Assembly: GCA_041739225.1 (NCBI GenBank) | Contig: JBGSOG010000046.1 | Coordinates: 1 to 64,000, forward strand | Reading direction: 5' to 3' | Source: BOKV01 sp041739225 | GTDB taxonomy: Bacteria; Pseudomonadota; Alphaproteobacteria; Rhizobiales; Rhizobiaceae | Length of the DNA: 64,000 nucleotides | In this document: positions 44,739 through 53,213 of the stretch, piece after piece | Numbering within the stretch: the first letter of the stretch is position 1 | Layout of the letters: each line of letters opens with the position of its first letter | The notes under the pieces: model-generated | Told to the model about the DNA's origin: nothing | The model's database searches: none | The model's input: the letters and a program-made list of their open reading frames with translations, nothing else | Translations under genes and position numbers: made by a program

Positions 44739-46055
44739 ATGTTTAGACGCACATTCATGTCGCTGACCCTGGGCACGGCAATTGCCCTGTCCGGTGCATT
44801 CAGCGCAACCGCGCAGTCAGAAGAGCTGACCATTTTTTGGGCCGAATGGGATCCAGCAAACTATCTTCAGGAACTGGCCAACATCTACACCGCCGAGACA
44901 GGCGTAACGGTTACAGTGCAGACCACGCCATGGCCTGACTTCCAGACAAAGACCTTTGCCGAATTCAACGCCAAGGGTGACGCATTTGACATGGTTGTCG
45001 GCGATTCCCAGTGGGTGGGCGCGGGTTCGACCGGTGGCCATTATGTTGAACTCACCGACTTCTACGCCAAGCACAAGGTGCTTGACTCAATGGCACCGGC
45101 TACGGTCAAGGCGTATTCGGAATATCCGGGAAACAGCGGCAAGCAATGGTCCATTCCGCTTGAGGGTGATGCCGCTGGCTGGGCGTATCGCAAGGACTGG
45201 TTCGAAGATCCAAAGGAAATGGCAGCCTTCAAGGCAAAGTACGGCTACGACCTTGCCGTGCCCAAAGACTACAAGCAGTTGCGCGACATTGCCGAATTCT
45301 TCCATCGTCCCGATGAGAAGCGCTACGGTATCGCGATCTATACCGACAACAGCTACGACGCGATGCTCATGGGCATTGAAAGCACGATTTTCAGTTATGG
45401 CGGCGAACTTGGTGACTACAGCTCGTACAAGGTCGAGGGCATTTTGAACTCGCCCCAGAACGCTGAAGCTGTGGAGATGTACAAGCAGCTTTACGGCTTC
45501 ACACCGCCGAACTGGGGCAAGACATTCTTCCAGGAAAGCAATCAGGCGATCACCGAAAACCTGGCTGCGATGAGCATGAACTTCTTTGCTTTCTTCCCGG
45601 CACTTGCCAACAAGGCATCGAACCCGAATGCAGACGTCACCGGCTACTTCGCCAATCCGGCGGGACCTGGTGGCGCACAACATGCCGCGCTTGGCGGACA
45701 GGGCATTTCGATCGTGTCCTATTCCAAGAAACAGGAAGCCTCGATGAAGTTCCTTGAATGGTTCATCAAGGACGAAACACAGAAAAAATGGGCAGAGTTG
45801 GGCGGCTACACCTGCAACAAGGCTGTGCTTGAATCCGAAGCCTTCCGCAAGGCGACGCCGTACAATGAGGCGTTTTACCAGACCATGTTCATCGTCAAGG
45901 ACTTCTGGGCAGTGCCTGAGTATGCGGAACTGCTGACCCAGATCAACAACGGCGTTTACCCGTACATCATCAGCGGCGAAGGCGGCAGCGCACAGGAAGT
46001 CCTGAACAAGGTCAGTGCAGAATGGGTTGCGACCTTCAAGAAATACGGTCGCTGA
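44739..46055 (+). CDS. CUT1 ABC transporter sugar-binding protein
   Basis: The 438-residue family-1 solute-binding protein has a signal peptide of about 25 residues ending FSATAQ. It contains typical elements such as FDMVVGDSQWVGAG, GKQWSIPLEGDAAGWAYRKD, and LGGQGISIVSYSKKQEASMKFLEWF. It is the periplasmic receptor of the importer encoded next. Upstream, 44558-44738 is non-coding and contains purine-rich GGAGGG stretches; GGGAGAGAGAG lies before the ATG. A very stable hairpin follows. Ligand predicted to be a sugar or sugar acid handled by the island. Confidence 0.87.
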   Translation: MFRRTFMSLTLGTAIALSGAFSATAQSEELTIFWAEWDPANYLQELANIYTAETGVTVTVQTTPWPDFQTKTFAEFNAKGDAFDMVVGDSQWVGAGSTGGHYVELTDFYAKHKVLDSMAPATVKAYSEYPGNSGKQWSIPLEGDAAGWAYRKDWFEDPKEMAAFKAKYGYDLAVPKDYKQLRDIAEFFHRPDEKRYGIAIYTDNSYDAMLMGIESTIFSYGGELGDYSSYKVEGILNSPQNAEAVEMYKQLYGFTPPNWGKTFFQESNQAITENLAAMSMNFFAFFPALANKASNPNADVTGYFANPAGPGGAQHAALGGQGISIVSYSKKQEASMKFLEWFIKDETQKKWAELGGYTCNKAVLESEAFRKATPYNEAFYQTMFIVKDFWAVPEYAELLTQINNGVYPYIISGEGGSAQEVLNKVSAEWVATFKKYGR

Positions 46056-46077
46056 GGTTCGCCTCCCAGAAAACCTC

Positions 46078-46103
46078 GCGGGAGGGAGTTTTTTCCCTCC
46101 CGC
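46078..46103 (+). other. Strong hairpin between binding-protein and permease genes
   Basis: GCGGGAGGGA-GTTTTT-TCCCTCCCGC has ten-base perfect arms and lies 22 bases after the stop codon. No T-tract follows on the plus strand, so mRNA stabilisation or partial attenuation is more likely than full termination. Confidence 0.7.
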
Positions 46104-46130
46104 ATCTTCAATCCAGAATCTGAGGACAAG

Positions 46131-47030
46131 ATGGCCGGATTAGCAACATTACATCCGTCTTCCCGCGCTGTTGCGCGCGGCTGGAGCGATCTGACCATCC
46201 GGAACGTGTTCATCATACCCACAATCCTGTTTTTGATCATTTTCAACGTTTTTCCGCTGATCTATTCATTGGGCTACTCGTTTACCGATTTTCGCGCTTC
46301 GGTGAACGAGCCGGTGAAGTTCATCGGTCTTGCCAATTACCGTGAGCTTTTGTCCGATCCACGCATCTGGAACAATTTCTGGGTCACGGCAAAATATGTG
46401 ATGGTCTCGGTCTTCGGCCAGATGGTGATCGGCTTTGGCCTTGCCTTGCTGTTGAACCGGAGCATTCCGGCAAAAGGGTTGATCACGACTTTGCTGATGT
46501 TGCCGATGATGATGTCGGCTGCGGTGGTCGGCCTTTTCTGGCGCCTGTTGTATGACCCCTCATGGGGTCCCTTGAACTACGTGCTCGGCATCGGCGATTT
46601 CGCCTGGCTGTCAAATGCCGATGCAGCCCTATACGCCGTTGCCCTCACCGACATCTGGATGTGGGCTCCGTTTGTGATGCTGCTTTCTTTGGCTGGACTG
46701 TCGGCAGTACCGCAGCATTTGTATGAAGCGGCGGCGATTGACCGGGCCGGCACATGGTACACGTTTTCGCGAATTACCCTGCCGCTGGTTGCGCCGTTGC
46801 TGTTGATTGCTTTGATTTTCAGGACGATGGAGGCCTTTAAGACCTTCGATATCGCCTACATCCTGAGCACCCAGCCAACCACTGAACTTGTCTCGATCAA
46901 GTTGTACAAATTTGCCTTCCAGGAATGGCAAACCGGCAAGTCCTGCGCACTTGCCTACATCGTGCTGATCATGGTTCTGGCAATCACCAACATTTACGTA
47001 AAATATCTCAACAAAGCCAAGGAGCGCTGA
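46131..47030 (+). CDS. CUT1 ABC transporter permease (MalF type)
   Basis: The 299-residue permease has six predicted helices. The first begins near residue 25 (NVFIIPTILFLIIFNVFPLIYSLGYSFTDF), and the EAA loop reads YEAAAIDRAGTWYTFSRITLP. TELVSIKLYKFAFQEW near the end is typical of CUT1 permeases. The second permease gene starts two bases after its stop. The ATPases are encoded after a small membrane protein. Confidence 0.88.
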   Translation: MAGLATLHPSSRAVARGWSDLTIRNVFIIPTILFLIIFNVFPLIYSLGYSFTDFRASVNEPVKFIGLANYRELLSDPRIWNNFWVTAKYVMVSVFGQMVIGFGLALLLNRSIPAKGLITTLLMLPMMMSAAVVGLFWRLLYDPSWGPLNYVLGIGDFAWLSNADAALYAVALTDIWMWAPFVMLLSLAGLSAVPQHLYEAAAIDRAGTWYTFSRITLPLVAPLLLIALIFRTMEAFKTFDIAYILSTQPTTELVSIKLYKFAFQEWQTGKSCALAYIVLIMVLAITNIYVKYLNKAKER

Positions 47031-47032
47031 TC

Positions 47033-47989
47033 ATGGCTGTTGTCACGTCGGCGCGCAAAAGAGTGATGAACCGCATGGCGATAGCGGCCATCATGGTCAT
47101 CGCCATCATTTTCCTGTCACCGCTCTACTGGATCGGCTCAACCGCGTTCAAACCGCGCAGCCTTGCCACCACTGTTCCGCCTACCGTGTTTTTCCAGCCT
47201 GAAATAACGCCGTTCATCAAACTTTTCACCAAGCGGGTGCAACTGACCAAGCCCGTTGATCCAGCAGTTTACGAAGCTGCGCCATGGTATGAAAAGCGGA
47301 TTTATGACGGCGGCGAGCGCATTCTTCGCGTGGGTCCGAACATTCAGCTGTCGCAATATCCCAATCGCTTCCTAAACAGCCTGATCATAGCAATTGTCAG
47401 TACGGCGCTTGCCGTTTCAATGGGTACGATCACGGCCTATGGCTTCTCGCGGTTCAAGATGCCGGGGGAGGCAGACTGGCTGTTCTTCATTCTTTCGACC
47501 CGGATGCTGCCACCAATTGTCGTGGCCATCCCGATGTACCTGATGTACCGGACCGTCGGGTTGAACGATTCCCATCTGGGGCTGATCATTCTTTACACGG
47601 CATTCAATCTGTCCTTCTCCGTCTGGTTGATGAAGGGCTTCATGGATGAAATTCCCAAAGAGTATGAGGAAGCGGCGCTTGTCGATGGCTACACACGCAT
47701 GCAGTCGTTCTTCAAGATCGTTTTGCCTGAAGCGGTAACCGGCATCGCAGCCACATCGGTATTCTGCTTCATCACGGCGTGGAACGAATACGCTTTTGCA
47801 CTGATCATGACGAACCGGCGGGCCCAAACCACGCCGCCGTTCATTCCAAGCCAGGTTGGCTCCGGTCTGATTGACTGGACAGTTATCGCCGCCGGGACAT
47901 TGTTGTTCATCATTCCTGTCGCCGTTTTCACCTTTTTGTTGCGCAAGCACCTGCTGCGCGGGGTGACTTTTGGCGCAATCCGCAAATAG
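47033..47989 (+). CDS. CUT1 ABC transporter permease (MalG type)
   Basis: The 318-residue permease is longer than usual because of an insert of about 50 residues (roughly 45-105, with EITPFIKLFTKRVQLTKPV) between the first helix and the core, probably periplasmic. The EAA loop is YEEAALVDGYTRMQSFFKIVLP. The start at 47033 follows AAGGAGCGC. The insert might contact the binding protein. It is followed by the 62-residue membrane protein gene. Confidence 0.87.
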   Translation: MAVVTSARKRVMNRMAIAAIMVIAIIFLSPLYWIGSTAFKPRSLATTVPPTVFFQPEITPFIKLFTKRVQLTKPVDPAVYEAAPWYEKRIYDGGERILRVGPNIQLSQYPNRFLNSLIIAIVSTALAVSMGTITAYGFSRFKMPGEADWLFFILSTRMLPPIVVAIPMYLMYRTVGLNDSHLGLIILYTAFNLSFSVWLMKGFMDEIPKEYEEAALVDGYTRMQSFFKIVLPEAVTGIAATSVFCFITAWNEYAFALIMTNRRAQTTPPFIPSQVGSGLIDWTVIAAGTLLFIIPVAVFTFLLRKHLLRGVTFGAIRK

Positions 47990-47999
47990 GGGAAAGGCA

Positions 48000-48188
48000 A
48001 TGGGTTTTCGTGAGATGAGCGTGAAGTATTTTGAACCAGCCTCGATATGGACAATGGTGTTCGGCATCGTTGCGCTGTGTCAGCCTCTCAACATGACTTT
48101 GCACAGCTACGGGGTGACCATCATCCTGATCGGCTTGGTCGGATTCAATGTTTTTTCAAAAATCAAACCGCTTGAGACCAAGGAATAG
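48000..48188 (+). CDS. 62-residue membrane protein within the ABC importer operon
   Basis: This short gene starts at 48000 after AGGGGAAAGG, ten bases after the permease stop. It encodes two hydrophobic segments (about residues 14-28, SIWTMVFGIVALCQP, and 38-54, GVTIILIGLVGFNVF) and a basic C-terminal end. Close spacing on both sides (11 bases to the ATPase) and the good ribosome site support a real gene. It occupies the same kind of position as the DUF2160 protein of the glycerol importer but is not visibly similar. Its function is unknown; an accessory subunit of the permease is a reasonable guess. Confidence 0.75.
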   Translation: MGFREMSVKYFEPASIWTMVFGIVALCQPLNMTLHSYGVTIILIGLVGFNVFSKIKPLETKE

Positions 48189-48199
48189 CTGCAAGCACC

Positions 48200-49324
48200 A
48201 TGGCTGAAATCATACTGAGCAACATCGAGAAGCATTTCGGGGCTGCCTACGTTATCCGAAAGCTCAACTTGGTGATCAAACACCGGGAGTTTGTGGTTTT
48301 GCTCGGGCCTTCGGGTTGCGGCAAGACGACCACTTTACGTGCGATTGCCGGACTGGAGGAAATTGACAATGGCGAAATCCTGATTGACGGCAAGCCGGTT
48401 CAAAATCTGGAGGCCGGTGACCGCGACATCGCTTTCGTCTTTCAACTGTTTGCGCTTTATCCGCATCTGACAGCGTATGAAAACATCGCGTTTCCCCTGC
48501 GTGCCACGCGCGAAAGCAGGGAAAGTGTTGACAAGAAAGTCCGCGCTGTTGCCCGGTCGTTGCAGATTGAACATCTCCTGGGCAAACGGCCCTCGTCACT
48601 TGCAGGCGGCGACATGCAGCGCGTTGCCATAGGACGGGCCTTGGTGCGCCGGCCAAAGGCCATGCTCATGGATGAACCGATGGGAGCGCTGGATGCCAAG
48701 TTGCGCGAGGAAATGCGCACCGAGTTGAAGCGCCTGCACCTGGAAAACGAGGCAACCACCGTCTATGTCACGCATGATCAGGTTGAAGCGATGTCGATGG
48801 CCGACCGTATAGCCATCATGAATGACGGCGTGCTTCAGCAGGTCGGAACGCCAGACGAAGTTTACCACCATCCGGCGAACCTTTTTGTCGCGCAGTTTGT
48901 CGGCAGTCCAGTGATGAACATTGCCCCGGCAAAATTGGAATCCAGGGGAAATGCCATGCAAGTCAACCTTGGCGGCGAGGCGGCAGAGTTTGAATTCCCC
49001 TCCGAGCTTGGCTCTGCAATCAGCCAGTCTCCTGCCGGTTCAGGCGATCTTACACTCGGTATCCGGCCTGAAGGCGTGCTTTTGTCCCAGGTTGAAAAAG
49101 CCGGCCATACCCCGGCAACAGTCCACCTTGTCGAACCGCTGGGTGCCTATGACATCGTTGACCTCAAATTTGGGACAGCCCTTTTGAGAGCCCGGACGAG
49201 AAGCGGATTTGCCGGAAAAACAGGTCAAAAGCTATGGGCCAGGCTTGATCCGGCGCAGACCCATTTGTTCAATTCCAAATCAGGCGATTCCCTGCACATA
49301 AGGCTTGGTGATGGCGCAAATTAA
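48200..49324 (+). CDS. CUT1 ABC transporter ATPase (first of two)
   Basis: The 374-residue MalK/UgpC-type ATPase has Walker A GPSGCGKTT, Q-loop VFQLFALYPHLT, signature LAGGDMQRVAIGRAL (LAGGD instead of LSGGQ), Walker B AMLMDEPMGALD and H-switch VTHDQVEAMS. A C-terminal TOBE domain follows from about residue 245. With the next gene it forms a heterodimeric ATPase pair. The last 14 bases overlap the next start. Confidence 0.88.
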   Translation: MAEIILSNIEKHFGAAYVIRKLNLVIKHREFVVLLGPSGCGKTTTLRAIAGLEEIDNGEILIDGKPVQNLEAGDRDIAFVFQLFALYPHLTAYENIAFPLRATRESRESVDKKVRAVARSLQIEHLLGKRPSSLAGGDMQRVAIGRALVRRPKAMLMDEPMGALDAKLREEMRTELKRLHLENEATTVYVTHDQVEAMSMADRIAIMNDGVLQQVGTPDEVYHHPANLFVAQFVGSPVMNIAPAKLESRGNAMQVNLGGEAAEFEFPSELGSAISQSPAGSGDLTLGIRPEGVLLSQVEKAGHTPATVHLVEPLGAYDIVDLKFGTALLRARTRSGFAGKTGQKLWARLDPAQTHLFNSKSGDSLHIRLGDGAN

Positions 49325-50372
49325 GTTTCATTCCGTTACCAGGAAATTCGGTGGCAACACCGCGCTGGATGCACTTTCGCTTGATGTCGCTGACGGTGAA
49401 TTTTTTGTGCTGCTTGGACCAACGGGAGCCGGGAAGACCACTGCGCTGCGCCTGATAGCCGGACTGGATGCACCCGATGGTGGCTCCATCGAAATAGCTG
49501 GCGAGGACGTTGGTGACCAAACCTCCGCCGAACGTGATGTTGCGTTGGTGTTTCAGTACTACTCGCTTTACCCCCGCTATACAGTGCGGCAAAACCTCGA
49601 ATTCCCGCTGCGCTCGCGAACCCGAAATCTTTCGCAAAGCGAAATAGACATGCGGGTTGAAAAAGCCGGCAAAACATTGCGCATCAGTCATCTGATGGAT
49701 CGCAAGACCGACAGGCTGTCAGGCGGGGAAATGCAGCGGGTATCGATCGGCCGTGCAATTGTCCGCGAGCCACGGGCCTTTTTGATGGATGAACCGCTGT
49801 CCAATCTGGACGCCAAATTGCGCGAGTCCCTGCGTCTGGAACTGAAGGACTTGCAGATCCGGCTCAAGGCAACGTTTGTTTTCGTCACGCATGACCAGGT
49901 TGAGGCCATGTCGATGGGCGACAAGGTAGCGGTACTCAACAAAGGAAAATTGGTACAGGTCGGCACGCCATGGGAAATCTACAACCGCCCGCGTGACCTG
50001 TTCGTGGCCAGCTTTGTCGGTTCTCCGTCTATGAACCTGCTTCCATGTGTTGTGTCCGGAAACGAGTGCAGCATTTTCGGCGGTGCCCAGAAACTCAAGA
50101 TGCCTGCAACTCCAGCAACGACCGGGGTGACGGTCGGAATTCGGTCTGAAGACGTTGAAGTAGGTCCGACCGGTCCGGTGGAAGCCCTGATCCACGATGT
50201 CGAAAATCACGGCATGGAAAAGATCATCACGTTGCGTGTCGGTGACGCGTTTCTCAGGGCAACGGTTTCATCGAGAATGCAGGCAAATGTCGATGCAAAG
50301 GTGAAGTTCGGGCTCGATCCGCAAAAGGCGCATTTCTTCGATCAGGAAACGGGGATGAATCTTTCCGCGTGA
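49311..50372 (+). CDS. CUT1 ABC transporter ATPase (second of two)
   Basis: The 353-residue ATPase has Walker A GPTGAGKTT, Q-loop VFQYYSLYPRYT, signature LSGGEMQRVSIGRAI, Walker B FLMDEPLSNLD and an H-switch in FVTHDQVEAMSMGD. All catalytic residues are present, unlike in the glycerol importer pair. The ATG at 49311 is preferred over an in-frame GTG at 49305. An SDR gene follows after 33 bases, so transport and catabolism are on one transcript. Confidence 0.88.
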   Translation: MAQIKFHSVTRKFGGNTALDALSLDVADGEFFVLLGPTGAGKTTALRLIAGLDAPDGGSIEIAGEDVGDQTSAERDVALVFQYYSLYPRYTVRQNLEFPLRSRTRNLSQSEIDMRVEKAGKTLRISHLMDRKTDRLSGGEMQRVSIGRAIVREPRAFLMDEPLSNLDAKLRESLRLELKDLQIRLKATFVFVTHDQVEAMSMGDKVAVLNKGKLVQVGTPWEIYNRPRDLFVASFVGSPSMNLLPCVVSGNECSIFGGAQKLKMPATPATTGVTVGIRSEDVEVGPTGPVEALIHDVENHGMEKIITLRVGDAFLRATVSSRMQANVDAKVKFGLDPQKAHFFDQETGMNLSA

Positions 50373-50405
50373 CAAAAAAGACAAAGTAATTTGAGGATAA
50401 AACAC

Positions 50406-51101
50406 ATGATGCGGTTTTCAGGGCGGAACGCGGTTGTCACTGGCGGGGCATCGGGCATAGGCGAAGCCGTGGCCAACCGGATCAAGGCCGAAGGCGGGCA
50501 AGTTTCTGTTTGGGATCTGAATGGCCCGATCAAGGTTGATATTGCGGATTATTCTTCGGTCGAGGCTGCCGTCCAGAAAACGATGGCGCAGCTGGGCCGC
50601 ATTGACATCCTCGTCAACAGCGCCGGCATAACCGGCCCCACCGTGCCGCTTGCCGAGTTCCCGATTGATGGCTGGTTGAAGGTCATGGCGATCAACGTCA
50701 ACGGCACGTTTTTCACCAATCGTGCAGTCATCCCGCACATGATCGCGCAGGATTACGGGCGGATCGTCAACATCGCCTCGATTGCCGGAAAAGAGGGCAA
50801 TCCAAACGCTTCCGGCTACTCGGCATCAAAAGCCGCCGTGATCGGCATGACCAAATCGCTGGCCAAGGAAGTTGCCAAAAACAACATCTCGGTCAACGCA
50901 GTAACACCAGCTGCCGTGCGCACGCCGATCTTTGACCAGATGCCGCAAAGCCACATCGATTTCATGCTGTCGAAAATCCCGCGCGGCCGTTTCGGCACCG
51001 TCGATGAGGTTGCTGGTCTCGTGTGCTGGCTGGCAAGCGAAGAATGTTCTTTTTCGACCGGTGCCGTGTTCGACGTATCGGGCGGGCGGGCAACATATTG
51101 A
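50406..51101 (+). CDS. Short-chain dehydrogenase/reductase
   Basis: The 231-residue SDR has the cofactor motif TGGASGIGEA near residue 13, LVNSAG with the structural NAG variant, and the catalytic Tyr and Lys in GYSASKAAVIG, with Ser in NIASIAG. It resembles dehydrogenases that act on 2-keto-3-deoxy sugar acids (L-fuconate or L-rhamnonate routes), which fits the mutarotase, aldo/keto reductase and lactonase genes downstream. The ATG at 50406 follows GAGGAT; a TTG at 50391 is less likely. Confidence 0.83.
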   Translation: MMRFSGRNAVVTGGASGIGEAVANRIKAEGGQVSVWDLNGPIKVDIADYSSVEAAVQKTMAQLGRIDILVNSAGITGPTVPLAEFPIDGWLKVMAINVNGTFFTNRAVIPHMIAQDYGRIVNIASIAGKEGNPNASGYSASKAAVIGMTKSLAKEVAKNNISVNAVTPAAVRTPIFDQMPQSHIDFMLSKIPRGRFGTVDEVAGLVCWLASEECSFSTGAVFDVSGGRATY

Positions 51102-51156
51102 GGCTGTTGATGATCAACATGGGGATGGACGTGAAAGTCTGCCTGGAGGGTAAGCC

Positions 51157-52008
51157 ATGAAAACCGGAATGAACCTGCTGCTTTGGACATCGCATGTCAC
51201 TGCCGAACATTTTGCGATACTGAAGGATTTGAAAAAGACCGGCTACGATACAGTCGAAATCCCGATCTTCGAAGGCACTCCGGACCACTACGCGATGCTC
51301 GGTGCAGAGCTTGACCGGCTCGGCCTCCAACGCAGCGTCGTCAGTGTCATCGGTGGGTCAGACAAAAACCCGCTTTCGCCGGAGAAAACTGCACGCCTCG
51401 CGGCTGTCGAGTATACGAAATGGGTCATTGATTGCACTTCGGCGCTGGGTGCCAATATCCTGGCTGGCCCCATGCATTCCGAACTGGGTTATTTCTCCGG
51501 CAATGGGGCCACGTCTGCCGAGCGCAAGAACGGACTTTCGTTCCATCGCAAGGTCGGAGACTACGCTGCAAAAAAGAACGTGCGATTTGCACTGGAAGCG
51601 CTCAACCGCTTCGAATGCTATTTCCTCAACACGATGGAACAGCTGGCCGACTATCTGGACGAAGTTGATCATCCGGCAGTCAAGGCGATGTACGACACCT
51701 TCCATGCCAACATTGAGGAAAAAGATCCCGTCAAGGCGATCAAGACCATCAAGAAGCACATGATCCATGTGCATATTTCCGAAAACGACCGTGGCACACC
51801 CGGCAAGGGCCATGTGCCCTGGGATGCAACGTACAAGGCGCTGCGCGCTGCCAAATACGACGGTTGGCTGACCATCGAGGCATTTGGCCGGGCATTGCCG
51901 GATCTTGCCGCGGCAACACGGGTGTGGCGCGATTTTTTCCCGACACGCGAGAGCGTCTACCGTGACGGCCTCAAGCAAATGCGGTCCGGTTGGGCCAATG
52001 CGATATGA
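51157..52008 (+). CDS. TIM-barrel sugar isomerase/epimerase (AP_endonuc_2 family)
   Basis: The 283-residue barrel resembles D-psicose/D-tagatose 3-epimerases. The start is MKTGMNLLLWTSHVT, then come FALEALNRFECYFL with a metal-binding Glu, VKAMYDTFHANIEE (Asp and His), HIHVHISENDRG-like HVHISENDRGTPGKGHV, and LTIEAFGR with the last Glu. This metal-ligand set is complete. It is a good candidate for a keto-sugar 3-epimerase. GGAGG precedes the start, and its stop overlaps the UPF0261 gene (ATGA). Confidence 0.87.
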   Translation: MKTGMNLLLWTSHVTAEHFAILKDLKKTGYDTVEIPIFEGTPDHYAMLGAELDRLGLQRSVVSVIGGSDKNPLSPEKTARLAAVEYTKWVIDCTSALGANILAGPMHSELGYFSGNGATSAERKNGLSFHRKVGDYAAKKNVRFALEALNRFECYFLNTMEQLADYLDEVDHPAVKAMYDTFHANIEEKDPVKAIKTIKKHMIHVHISENDRGTPGKGHVPWDATYKALRAAKYDGWLTIEAFGRALPDLAAATRVWRDFFPTRESVYRDGLKQMRSGWANAI

Positions 52009-53207
52009 ACGAGGCTCCGTGCATCTACGTGGTCGGCACATGCGACACGAAAGGGCCGGAGCTTCACTACGCTGCAGACCTGATAAACAAGGCAGGGGCA
52101 AAGGCATGGCTGGTGGATGTTTCCACCGGACCTGGGGAATTTGAGTGCGATATCAGCGCGGCGGATGTCGCCGGTTTTCATCCAGACGGCATCGCGGCGG
52201 TGCTTGGCCTGTCTGATCGCGGCCAGGCAGTAACCGCCATGGCGAAAGCGTTGACCCTATTTATCCTGTCGAGAACCGATGTCAGCGGCATTCTCGGCAT
52301 GGGCGGTTCCGGCAATTCAACGATCGTGACCGCAGCCATGCGCGCCATGCCAATCGGGCTGCCAAAGGTGATGGTTTCCACGTTGGCGTCGGGCAATGTT
52401 GCGCTGTTTGTCGGGCCGTCGGACATCACCATGATGCACTCGGTCAGCGATGTGGCAGGGCTCAATGCCATCTCGCGCAAAGTGATCGGCAATGCTGCAC
52501 ATGCCGTGGCAGGCATGGTTTTGAATGGTGTTGAAAATGTCAATGACGGAAAACTGCCGGTTGGCATGACGATGTTTGGCGTCACCACTTTGTGCGCCAA
52601 CCAAATCCGCCACCTGCTGGAAGAAACATGCGAATGTTTCGTGTTCCACGCGACCGGCACTGGCGGCCAGTGCATGGAGAAACTGATTGATTCAGGCTAT
52701 TTGAAAGCTGCCATCGACATTACCACCACTGAAGTGGCTGATTTTTTGATTGGCGGCATCCTGCCTTGTGACGACGACCGGTTCGGATCCGTAATCCGCT
52801 CGGGAATTCCCTATGTCGGTTCCGTCGGTGCAGTGGACATGGTCAATTTCGGCGCGCGCGAGACTGTTCCGGGAAAATTTGCCGACAGGCAGTTTCATGT
52901 CCACAATTCGAGCGTCACATTGATGCGCACGACACCGCGGGAAAACACCGCGATTGGAAACTTCATCGTTGAGCGGCTGAACCGGATGCAGGGACCGGTC
53001 CGCTTTCTGTTGCCACTGCGCGGGGTATCGGCAATTGATGCAGACGGCTCGTCTTTTCGCGATGTCGTTGCCGACGAGGCGTTGTTTGCCGCCATCCGTT
53101 CGGGGTGGAAACCTGCACCAAACCGAAAATTGCTGGAAATCGACGAACATATCAACAGCCCGAAATTTGCCGAGGCGGTTGCCACGGCATTCAGGCAGAT
53201 CACGTGA
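52005..53207 (+). CDS. UPF0261 (Tm-1-like ATP-binding) family protein
   Basis: The 400-residue protein matches the UPF0261/Tm-1-like family, with the N-terminal Rossmann-like start YVVGTCDTKGPELHYAADLI, the glycine-rich GILGMGGSGNSTIVTAAM, and PSDITMMHSVSDVAGLNAI. The family is known from plant virus-resistance protein Tm-1; bacterial members have no settled reaction. The ATG at 52005 overlaps the TIM-barrel stop. It is followed six bases later by a PEP-hydrolase-like gene, a pairing that recurs in this family (the domains are fused in some proteins), so they probably act as one unit. Confidence 0.85.
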   Translation: MNEAPCIYVVGTCDTKGPELHYAADLINKAGAKAWLVDVSTGPGEFECDISAADVAGFHPDGIAAVLGLSDRGQAVTAMAKALTLFILSRTDVSGILGMGGSGNSTIVTAAMRAMPIGLPKVMVSTLASGNVALFVGPSDITMMHSVSDVAGLNAISRKVIGNAAHAVAGMVLNGVENVNDGKLPVGMTMFGVTTLCANQIRHLLEETCECFVFHATGTGGQCMEKLIDSGYLKAAIDITTTEVADFLIGGILPCDDDRFGSVIRSGIPYVGSVGAVDMVNFGARETVPGKFADRQFHVHNSSVTLMRTTPRENTAIGNFIVERLNRMQGPVRFLLPLRGVSAIDADGSSFRDVVADEALFAAIRSGWKPAPNRKLLEIDEHINSPKFAEAVATAFRQIT

Positions 53208-53213
53208 GAAGCC

